A stretch of DNA of 64,000 nucleotides from Bactericera cockerelli. Taxonomy: Eukaryota; Arthropoda; Insecta; Hemiptera; Triozidae. The translations under genes and the position numbers were made by a program. Numbering within the stretch: the stretch's first letter is position 1; every line of letters starts with the position of its first letter. The stretch covers positions 18,419,374 to 18,483,373 of the forward strand of contig CM044961.1 of NCBI GenBank assembly GCA_024516035.1, written 5' to 3'. The notes beneath the pieces were generated by a model. That model saw only the letters and a program-made list of their open reading frames with translations. It did no database searches and was not told the origin of the DNA. Positions 33,501 through 45,600 of this stretch are shown here, in pieces.

Positions 33501-36290
33501 GTTGAACAGGCAGAGGTCGAGCTTCTGACCTGAGGTGAACAAATTGATGTATGAATTATGTAAGGTCTCAGAATTATCCCACAAAACAAGAAAATCACTG
33601 ATTTTCTTAGTGTGGGTAGTTTAGAACATGTTATGTGAGTTAATATGTTATCTATTTAGTATTTAAGTTAATCTTACGTACCTATTGTAAAAATGTATTT
33701 TCAATGTACTGTCATCATCAATAAAATCAAAAAATCAAACAACTCTTGGTAGTTAGGTTGTTAGGTATATGTAATATTTTATATAAAACTAGGATTCTTT
33801 AAATTGAAAGAACTTATATAAAATATTACATATACCTAACATTACTTTGGATTTCTAATATGAACCTAATAACAAATAACTCTGGGTAGAACAAATAAAA
33901 ATCGAAATAATTTGACATAAAGGGTCATGGTTATTATTACTTCCGAGAAATTTCTAATATTAGAAATCGGAAGTATTGTGTTCGTTTTTGTAAAAAAAAA
34001 TATTTTTTTGCTCCGATTTCAATTTTTTTCAGATTTCTGGACGTTTCATAACCTCCTGAGCAAATTTGGTTTTGTGTCTGTCTGTCGGTCTGTCGTTCTG
34101 TCGGTCTGTTAAAACGATTCCTTGTAACGCGCAAATCTCGGAAACTACTCGACCGATTTTGATGAAATTTTGCACTCATCTAGGAGACATTCTGTAGATG
34201 GTCCCATTTTAAATTCATCGAATTTATACCAGCGGTTCTAGGTGAAAGAGCCCATGCGCCTGACCACTAACTTTTTACTTAAACGCTTATATCTCGTGAA
34301 CGGTACACCCGATTTTAATGAAATTTTGTGTGTGTATGCATATAATTGTTTTACATAGGCTATTTATATATATATTTTAATTAATTATAATTAGACTCTG
34401 ATATTTAAGAAAATCCGAAATTTTGGACAAAAAAGTCAAAAAATAAGGACCACGACTTGCCGATACAGAAATTTTTGTGGAATCTAGAATGTAGAAAAAA
34501 CGATATTCTACCATATAAAACAAATTTGAAGAAAATCGGTGCAGTCGTTTTGGAGATACAAGTAATTTAGTATAAAATCTCAAAATTGGCACGTGTTAAC
34601 AATGTGAAACAATCACGAGGAAGTATAGAGTCCATAATTGGCAGTGTTTTTTTCTTGGATTTGAAAATGAAAATTATACCGTGAAAATCCCTCATCTGGT
34701 AGTCAACAATAACAATTTTTCACCACTAAAGTTTTATTTATTAAAAATTACAATTACAAGATTTACAAGAGTTTACAAATAATACAATGTAGAAAAATAA
34801 GAAGAAATAATTGTTTTGTTAATTTTTTAGCAGGTTCGATACATATTTGCATGTATGTTACCTTAACAAGTAGATATCTACCTATCTATGTGTTACCCTA
34901 TGTTATCTATGTGTAACATAACATGTTACCCTCCCATTTGGAAAGGTAACATGTCGTATTGACCACATAATAATACGTCTTGGGCTTAGTGCTGGAATAA
35001 TGGAACTCGAACTCATTAGTTCAGGATTTATAGCTGATAGATGTACACTGAAAAGTACATTGGATTGCAGTAACTATTAAATATTAAATGAAGGATGTGT
35101 TTGTGTATGAATGTTAAAATAAAATATAAAAAAAGTTTTTGTAAAAATAAAATAAATAAAAGTAGTCCTAATTGGGCAGAATACTTAAGGCAATAATACT
35201 ATTGTTGCACACCTGAGGGAGTAACGAACTGGTAGGGGATCGACAGCTTGGAGAGGAGAATTTCGCTCGAGAGTTCGAGCTTTTCCGCCTGAAGTCGTTT
35301 GAGCTGTTTCCGCACGAAGCCTGTCAGGTGAGTCACCGAGTCCTGAGCTTCGGGACTGGCCAGCAGCTCCGCCACTAGGTAGCGACACCTTTCTTCATGA
35401 ACCCGGACGTCCAGATTGTGAGCCTGCAGCGAGGGAATGCCAACCACGATGTCTGGAAGACGAAATGAGTTGAATTTTCAAGTTAAATTATGATATTTAA
35501 GGAACATTAAATAAATAAAAATATTTTTTGCTTGCATTTTTATATGAGACAGGGAAATAACCATTCAACATTTAACTCTATGGAGTCTATGGTATTCGAT
35601 TTCTGGTATTTAATTTATAAAGATTGCACATGAACATTGCACAGCCTACGGCAAGTATTTCCTATTTTGACTATATAAATAGGTATACTGGTATACAACT
35701 TTGTTAGTTTATGCCTATAAAAGCAATTATTTTAAATACAGTCAAACGGATATAAGAGAACGATTTCCAAGTGAAATTTACCTCCAAGTGAAATCCAAGT
35801 GAAAAGGGTACTAACTTCTTTATAATAGAATCCTGGATAGATGAGAAAAAAATTCTGGTCCCTTGACTTCTCTTATATCCAGGCTTGACTGTAATTTTAA
35901 AACTCCAGCAAATAGAATAATTTCCTTACGTACCGAGCAGTTTCAAGACTCCTTATATCCAGGTTGACTGTAATTTTAAAACTCCAGTTAATTTCCTTAC
36001 GTACCGAGCAGTTTCAAGACTCCCTGGAGCAAGGAGCGTGCGGCCTGCAGGAGGCTGAAGAAGTGGGCCACGATGCGGCCGCGGCCCGTGATCACCAGGA
36101 AGCGCAGGCCGCAGGCCAGATCATCCAGCAGAGTCTCGCGGCCCCTTTCGCGGCCCTTCTGCAGGAACTCGCTCAGCCGCCACTTGTGATGCTGGCCCGG
36201 GAAGTTGAGACTCGGCACTTCGAACTCGCTGGAGGAAGAAACGAGGCTGGTTAAATAATGTGATAGAGGCTCAGAGCAAAACTTTGCTTC

Positions 36291-36323
<33 letters not shown>

Positions 36324-39300
36324 AAGAATTGTGCTTAATTTGTACATAATTTCATAACAATAACATAATAAATAACAAAGTACTTAAAATTAGTAAAATA
36401 AAATAATAAGAGTATGCACTATACTATCACACTAAGGTACCTGGAGAACCAGGCACCTTGTTTTGTGATTTTGAAATAACTTCAAAACCATTCGACATGG
36501 GCAACAACTGCGCTGTGATTGGTTCAAACTCCGAGTTGTGTCCACTTAGATTAAATCTAATCCTGTTTTATAATTCGGCCCTTAGTTGTTCATAGAATTA
36601 CCGAAGTTAAGCAACGTCCAGCGAGGTGAAGACTTCGTGATGCAGGAATTCCGGCCCAACCCAGGCTGGGTGAGGTTAATGTGGGTAGCAGGTATGTGAG
36701 TTTCCTGCGAATGGAGGGTAACACCCCCGTCGTGATATGACCATGCACTTGAAAGCCATGTTAAAACCAAATTTAAATTTAAAAAAAAAATCGGCCCTAA
36801 GTTGTTCATTTTTCTACGTCATTCAAAGCGAAACAGAACACTTTATTTTCCGAAGAACTTCAGAACCACTAAAGATAGAAAACTAAGTAGGGAGTGGAAT
36901 ATTGTTCTGACTGTGGGACTAAAATAATATTTGACAGGGTTACTATTAACAGAGAGAAGACAAAATGGAAAGGATACAATAATCTCATCTCGTTCGATCT
37001 CATCTCGAGTACTGCTCTGTAGTATGGTCACCCCAGTATCAAGTCCATCAGAATACAATTGAATCAGTACAAAGAAAGTTTTTGAGACTCCTTGCTTATA
37101 AAGAGAAAAAACCTATTTTAAATCATGATTACAGTGAGATATTAATTTCCCATAATATAACAACATTAAATAATAGGAGAATAATTCAAGATCTGGTATT
37201 CCTGTACAAACTCATTCACAATATGATTGACTCTCCTGAATTACTCACTAAACTTAATTTTAGAATCAATATCAGAAATACACGCTCTCATCTTACATTT
37301 GCTCTCACCAAGAGTAGGTCAAATTTAGGTGAGTTTTCCCCTATGCAGAGAATCCAGTGTATAGGTAATCGAGCCGGCGATGTCGACCTCGACATTTTTT
37401 CATGCACACTGGAATCTCTTTCTCTTTTTCAAATATAATAAAGCTCTATAATTTTAAGTTTAGATTTAGTATTTTAATTAATTAACCAACTAGTCATAAG
37501 TGTTTTAAATCGTAATGTTTAATTGTAGTCATAAGTGTTTTAATCGTAATGTTTAATTGTAAGTATTTTTTCTATGTAATGAAATGGGCCTAACCCGTAA
37601 ACTTGTGTATTAAAGCTGCGGAAGAGAAAGAGATCAATTCATCTCTAATCAGATGGATTGAAACTATGCTCAAAGGCAGAATAATTATAACAACCATACA
37701 TGAAGAAACATTAGTAGTGGAAACCACGAAAGGATGTCCACAGGGTGGTGTCTTATCGCCCATTTTGTGGACTCTCGTGGTTGATTCACTGCTGATAGAA
37801 CTCAATGGAATGGGATTCCTATCTCTAGGTTATGCAGATGACATTGTCATAATAATCCTAGGGAAATACATGGAAATGAGCTTAGATCTAATGCAGCAAG
37901 CTTTGACAGTAGTTGAAAACTGGTGCATTAAAGAGAGTCTAAGAGTCAACCCCTCAAAAACTACCCTTGTTCCTTTTACGAGGAAAGTCATGAAGGGAAA
38001 TGAAAAAACACCAACATTGTTTGGTACAGAACTCATAATGGCTAATGAGGTTAAGTATCTTGGAGTTACACTTGACAAGAAACTGACCTGGAATAGTCAT
38101 ATTGAAAAAGTTGTAAACAAAGCGCAGATCTGCATGAATACATGCAGAAGAACCTTTGGGAAATCTTGGGGTCTAAAACCAAAGATGGTTTACTGGTTGT
38201 ACACCATGGTAATTAGACCATTAATTACCTATGGTTCCCTTGTGTGGTGGCCAAAGGTAGAACAAGTTACAGCAAAAACCAAGATAGGCAAGATACAAAG
38301 GCAGGCTTGTCTAGGTATTACTGGAGCTATGAGAACCACACCCTCCCTAGCACTAGAAGCAATACTAGACCTTCCCCCTCTTGATATTTATATCAAAGGG
38401 ATGGCTAGAGCAGCTTCATATAGACTAGAGTGCAATAATCACTGGAAACCCAAAAACCCCCATTTGGGACATGTCAGAATAAACTCCATCGTAAAAGATG
38501 AAAGGCTTCTTATGATCTCAGATTATATGCCAAAAAAACACATATTTACCTCTCCAGTAGAACTAGTAATACACTCTAGAGAACACTGGAGAACAAAGGA
38601 AAAAATGAAAAAAGGTGATGTAGTATGGTATACTGACGGATCCAAAACCAAGGATGGGACAGGAGCAGGAATATTTGGCGTACATCCCAAGAAACAAATT
38701 AAAGTAGGCTTGGGAAAACATGCCACAGTATTTCAAGCTGAAGTCCTAGCCATCCTTATAGCTGTGCAGAAAAGCATTGAAATGAGATTCTTTAAGAAAG
38801 ACATTAAAATACTATCTGACAGCCAAGCAGCAATTAAAGCTATAACATCATACCAAATAAGTTCAAAACTTGTTTGGGAATGTAGAAGATCCCTCGAAAG
38901 ATTAGCCAGAACCAATAGTATCCAGTTAATCTGGGTACCAGGACATACTGGTGTAGAAGGAAATGAAAAAGCTGACCAACTTGCAAAAGCTGGATCAGAA
39001 ACAATCTATATCGGACCAGAACCTGCTCTTGCCATACCTAAATGTATAGTAAAAGGAGCTATAACTGACTGGATCCGAGATAGACACAAAAAGGACTGGA
39101 AAAATGTCATAGGACTTAGGCAATCTAAGGAAATGATAAAAGAGCCTCAAAAAACAACAACCCAAAAACTCACTAGTCTGGGTAGGAAAAACATCAGAGA
39201 AATAGTTGGTCTATTAACAGGCCACTGTTCCCTGAGAAAACACTTAAACACCATTGGGGTATACAATGGCACAGTTGAGTGTAGAAAATGTCTTGAGAGT

Positions 39301-39571
39301 GAGGAAACGGCCACTCATATCCTACTTGAGTGCCCAGCACTTGCACTCACAAGACTCCAAACTCTTGGATATCCAGGGCAAGAGTTGGAAACAATACACT
39401 CGGAACCCATAAAACACCTGCTAAACTTCTTAAGGGCAGCAGATGTCTTCGAAAGTGAAGAGTGAGCAAAATGGGGTGCAATAGTTCTAAATAATGGACG
39501 CAGCACACAGGAATTTCTTCTATATGTAGAAAAGACCCCCAGTAAATATGTAATGTAATGTAATGTAAACT

Positions 39572-39603
<32 letters not shown>

Positions 39604-42600
39604 CTCGGAGTATATTATCAGTCTAGACTAGAGAGCTATGAACAGTCCCAAAGGACACAAGGTCGTGTACATCTCGGATATTTTATTGTTAGTCCCGTGG
39701 AAAAGTACGCTATGGAATTTGAATCTTGCAGTTTTTTATCTAACCATAAGAAAAACGTTGAACATGGTTCTGTTGGTTATTCAATCATAGACCAAAGAGT
39801 GCACTCAAAGAAGCACTTAAATTTAAGGGAAAATTAATAAAAATCGATAGCTTAAGTAATTACTTAGCATTAGTTTTCCCCATCTAACACGGTACGCAAT
39901 GGGAGACTATCGCCACAGAGGTATTACAAAAACGTCTATTAATTTTCATACCCTAATTAACACCCTAATTAAATCTTAAGTAATTAAAGAAGAGAATGTG
40001 CTTCAAGACTTCATCATGCCAATAATGAATGCTCACTTCACAAGATGGTTCACTTTTCACAAAACAAAATTACCAACATAACAAAGGAGAAACGAAAAAA
40101 TATTCAGTTTTTAACTGTAGGTCTCTTAAACACAAATAAGGACAAGTTTATACAATGTATAAAAAATTTCAAGACAATATGTACGAGTTTATACAAATGT
40201 TTTCACCCGACAATTTGTGCGATACGTGTATTTATAGTTCTTTGATTTATTCATTATTGGTGTTTAAAACCAAAATACAATACAACGAAAGAAGCATAAC
40301 GAAATGATAAAGAAAAGAAAATACTAAAAAAAGAACCGAAATCATTACCCCCAAGTTCGGATGCTTTCCAACTGAATGGTGTCCAACTTCTTGGGCTTTC
40401 CATACTTATCCATGTGCAAGCTTGTGAGAGAGACAAGCCAAAACAAAATCACAAAATGTATTAAACAATTCTAGCAGAGTGTTGGGGAAAGAGAGGATAT
40501 TTGAATGTGCTCAGAAAAATAGTAAATAGCACGTACAATTTACATAAATGTTGGATTAACTATTTTTTGTGGTGCAAAGATAAGATATTTTATATATTGT
40601 ACATGAGTATCCCTTATTATTAGCATTATGTTAAATATTGTTAATTTTCGATACACAGGTTCATTTTATTAATCATATAAGTATAGATGGTATTCTTTAA
40701 TTATGTTAGGTTACGTTGAAAAAAACTAGATCGTTTTAGGGCCAAATTTCAAAATATGATTTCTATCGTAAGATTCCCAAAGACCGAAATAAACTTTATA
40801 TACAAAGCTTGTAAACAGTTAATGCGCACACGCTTACAAGTAGACACCATTTTAAAATTTAGCCTTTCGTGAGCCATTCATTTGTTCCTCAGTGGTTTCT
40901 GCTACAGAAAGTGCGAGTGTGCAAGAAAGTAACATGTGCGTGCTCTCCATACATTTTAAAACTCAAACCAAGTACTCACCATTTTGTAAAACTTTCATGT
41001 GCACAAAGTGACCAAATCTGAGTTTTGTACAGATTTACTTCTCGAGAAATCAATAGATGTTTTTTTTTTTTTTATAAATCTCTCCAAAATTTGAGTCAGG
41101 ATTATTTTTTTTATATAGGTATATAAATATAGAAATTTAGAAGCTTAAATATGTACACGAATTTGCAACTGCATTGTTTTCTATTAATTTTGTCCTTGTA
41201 ATGAGCAATTAAAACCGTCTAGCTAGAACAGAAAAGCTCAAGTTAAAGTTCATCGAATTTCTTTACATTTTAAAGTGCATCCTTCCAGCACTGTGAGATG
41301 AGCATGCAACGCTCTCTCACGGACAGGAAATAATAAAAATAATCATTTATTTAGACGGTCCGATTAGGACGAAACAGTCCCTTTATTTTTTTATTTTTTT
41401 TTTATTTTTTAACAAGAATTGTGCTTTATTTGTACATAATTTCATTGCAATGTTTAGGATAACAATAACATAATAAATAACAAAGTACTTAAAATTAATA
41501 AAATAAAATAATATGAGTATGCAATGCACTTATACTATCACACTAAGGTACCTGGAGAACCAGGCACCTTGTTTTGTGATAGTAGATAGTTATACTAGCA
41601 GTTGCTTGGTGCCATTATAATTTGGTCACATACATGTATGAGTAAAATTCATGCAGTGGGTGGGATCCGAACCAACGGATCCTCACGCTACCTGGAGATT
41701 ACCAGATTAGCGCCCTAACCACTTGAAGCGGTTTTTTTTAATTGAATGAAAAGCTTGAACGAGACCAAAAAGTCAGCTCTGGTCAACCAAAATTTGAAGA
41801 ATAAAAAAAGTGATTTTTGAAACTCTGGTTTGTTTACATTAAAGATATCGGTGTTTGTTTACATTTTGCATTTGAAATCATCCAACTTCTTCTTCTTCTT
41901 CTTACCGAACCAAACGCCATGACCGAACGAACGAGCCGGTCCACTCTGGTCAGGATTTTTCGGTCCGGTCAAATAAAAAAAAGTGAATTTCAGTGACCAG
42001 ATCAGCTTCGGTTCGCTTCGTTCACATAAAAAAAAAACCGCTTATGGACGACAGAGAAAATGGAAAAAGCCCTGGGGTGGGGGCGGGGCAGTACGGGGGG
42101 GCACACTCACCCTCTCTCCCGCAGCGAGTCCAGCTGTTTCCGGTGAGCCGCTTGGTCTCGCCCTTGCTGTCGACCGCCACGGCGTCCAACTCATCGAACG
42201 AGGGCGGCAGGAAGAGGTCTTTCACGTTGATGAGCTTGGCGGACTTGCGGGGCAGTGTGCAGCCGCCCTCGGTACCTGGGGGGGTGGGGGGGTGGAAGGG
42301 GTAAGAGGAGGCTTCGCACACTATCCTTCATCAAGTTTGGTTTGAAGGGCAGCATCATACCTCATCCAACGTTTAAGCCTGGCCATTCAGAGGGGGAATG
42401 CAGCCAGCATTGCGGGCTCATTCCCCTTCACAAATTCACTGAATGAAGGGTTTGTCTTATAGTTCAATAAAAATTTAAAAATTATACATATTTCACTTTG
42501 TAAATTTTTCATTTACATCTTCTTACTCTAAATAAATCTTGATTGAATTTGTTTAATTCATAATTAAGTCATTTGTGAGAATTTTAGCACAATTAAAAGA

Positions 42601-45600
42601 AAAACTCCTTTAAAAAAATGTTTGTTACAAAATCGCCGTAGGTATATCATATTAGGTGTATCTACTAGCCAGGCACGCGCAGGTATGGCAGCATAAAGTC
42701 CTGCTAGAATTTTAAAATTTAAAGCACCAAAATTTCAAGTCAAAATTCTAGGAAGACATGACATCCAAAGAAGGCGTTTCAAGGACAAGCTCAATAAGGA
42801 GATGAGTGGAGAAAAATTGATTTTTTTAATAAAAGGCAAAAATGTTTGCGAAATAATATAATAATATTAGGTGTATAATAATATTGTAATTATAGTCACT
42901 GACCTGAGTAAGGTGTATCATTTGAACCGTTGATTGCTGATATAGCTGGATTGGGTATGACAATAGGAAATGTCTTCCAATGATACAAGAACTGCTCTCC
43001 AACCTGAGGACAAAAAAGTAAAAATAGTTGAAGTACAAGTGATGTTGGTTACTGTACGCAAACATTTGTTTTTCTGAAGGGCAGAGGGACTTAAATTTTC
43101 ACCCGTCTGAGACTTGAATTACCTATAACACCTCATCCCAGAGAGGTTAAGATTTATGTGGGTAGCTGGTTTGTAGGTTTCCAGTGAATGGAGGGTAAAA
43201 CCCCCGTCTCAAATGACCTGGTTGTTACAGAGACATTGAACAACAACAAAAAAACAACACATTTCTTGCTAACTACCTACTCATATACTTATGGGTCGAT
43301 ATTTTTTCTATTCTCGTCGTCACGATAAAAATTGATAAGAATACAAATTCTCTCTAAAAATCATCTTAATAACAAAAGCCGAAAAACAGCATGGCCCTTA
43401 GCACTAGCGTTCACAGGATAGGTTGATCCGTCTGTTAATCAGTAACTGGATTTTTCTTTCATCCCGGGATTAGACCGGGACAATAAAGAGTTTGGTCAAT
43501 ACGAGCGCAATGGACAAAGTGTCGCTCAGGTAAACAAACAACAGTAGGTAACCAGATTAAAAAAAAAAAATATTGTCGGCTCTAGGGATCGAACCCAAAA
43601 CCTTCCGCAAGGTAAGCGAGTATTTTTTACCACTGAGCTGATCGTGCGCTTTAAATGTATAAATAAATTAGAGCTCTTCAGAGATTTCATCTATTGTTAT
43701 AGAAACTGGTGTGAGGTGTGATAGTCAGTCACACTATCATAATGGAGGCTCAGACGAAAATTGAAATTCGAATTGAATTTTCATTACGAACACTCCCTAC
43801 TATCTCCCATGAAACGTAAAACAAAATCGCCACTGGTTTTTAAAATTGCGCGGGAAAAACAAATAGCAACGCGCACGAAAAAATTGGCTGCCATCTTTTA
43901 TTTTTCTACAAGTAAACAAAACGTTCTCCAGTCTTTAAAATATTAAAATCCAGGAAACAGAAAATGAAAGTTTAGACTCCTGAATTTTTCTATTTGACAA
44001 TATACTTTGTTAATTATATTTCAGATAAAAGCATGTTTCCATAGTTTACTTCAGGTAATCAATTGGGTACTTGTTCAAAAAATAAGATGATGAACCTTGA
44101 CTGAAGCAACACCAACAGAAGAGTAAGTTAATATTCACCCATGACTTTCTCACTATCAAGACCAACTGAACATTAACATTTAACTGCCATCCAGATCCTG
44201 ATCCTGTCTAAAAGTATTTTATCTCTCCCTCGAAGGAAAAGCCAATCTCAAGGTTATGTTAACTTTGAAAACTGGTGAGAGATCCTGAAAGTCTGATGTC
44301 ACAAGTAGTTCACACACAACAGTTTATATAACCCAAGATAAGTCCACAAATTTTAGTGGATCAGTTGAAACCTTTCACTTAAAAGAATACTGCTATTTAA
44401 CTGGGTTTTAAGATGAGTGCTGAGGATTGGAATGCTCAAGAGGAGCAAGAAGAGGAGATAGTTGACAACCCGGGCTACAAGAAGAACAACATCCTACCAC
44501 TCTGGGGTAATGAGAGAACCATGAACATGAACCCTCTTGTTTTGACAAACATTCAATCTTCTCACTATTTCAAAACCAACTTGTATGGGCTGAAAACATA
44601 TCATGAAGTTTTGGATGAAATATACTACAAAGTTCAACACTTGGAACCATGGGAGAAGGGAAGCAGAAAGACAGCCGGACAAACAGGTATGGTAAGCATA
44701 TCACATAACATTACTTTGCTCTGTTAATAACCAAGTATAATTATGTAATAAATGTTGAATTAAGTAGGCATGGTATTTGATTTTTGCAATAATATTATTT
44801 TATAGAGGCAGTAAATCAAATTTATTTATTATTATGTCAGGAAATATTTTATTTTCTTAATAAAATGTAATAGATGTTTCACAAGTTCATTGATAATAAT
44901 GTTACTGAAATAATTCCACCAGTATAAAAGGAGTTCTACTAGTTATAGGTGCAAGTTAACAAATATCTTCATTGAAAATATATTTTTCCTCATTTCATAC
45001 ATATTTTTAATCTTACATTTCCTTATTCCTTAAAAATTCACTCTGTTTCAGGTATGTGTGGAGGAGTGAGAGGTGTTGGAGCAGGTGGCATTGTTTCAAC
45101 TGCATATTGTCTTCTTTACAAATTGTTCACATTAAAAATGACACGTAAACAACTCAATGGGTTGATCAATCACACGGATTCCCCATACTTGCGAGGACTA
45201 GGCTTCATGTACATCCGCTACACACAGCCTCCAGCTGACCTGTGGAACTGGTATGAGGATTATCTAGAGGACGAGGAGGAGCTGGATGTGAAAGCTGGTG
45301 GGGGTCAAATAATGACCATAGGTAACATGCTCAGAAGTTTTCTCACAAAGCTGGAGTGGCATGGAACTCTGTTTCCTAGGATACCAGTTCCTATTCAACA
45401 GAAACTGGAAAAACAAGTGAGTGCCAAATTTCCTGTGTATTCACAAGCAGGTAGTGGAAACTACCAAGGAGGAGGAGGAGGAGGAGGTGGGAACTATCAA
45501 CGTGGAGGAGTAGGTAGAAATAATGCATCTCGCACACCTGCAGGTGATGCCAAACACATTCCTGACAAAGATTTACACTTTGGAGAAGCTGAAAGACAAG

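Larger units (their letters stand above)
36960..39603 (+). mobile_element. 5'-truncated LINE interrupted by another LINE
   Basis: About 36960-37438 encodes the end of a reverse transcriptase (CSVVWSPQYQVHQNTIESVQ, then KFLRLLAYKEKKPIL) of Jockey/CR1 style. Its 3' UTR runs to 37609, and its poly(A) (39578-39603) is separated from it by the insertion at 37610-39564. It is inactive because of 5' truncation. Confidence 0.75.

Noticed and set aside
36005..36254. Plus-strand Ala/Glu-rich frame at exon 5
   Set aside because: Antisense shadow; minus-strand splice sites and phase are decisive.
44494..44682. Minus-strand frame within PRPF38B exon 1
   Set aside because: Antisense of conserved coding sequence.
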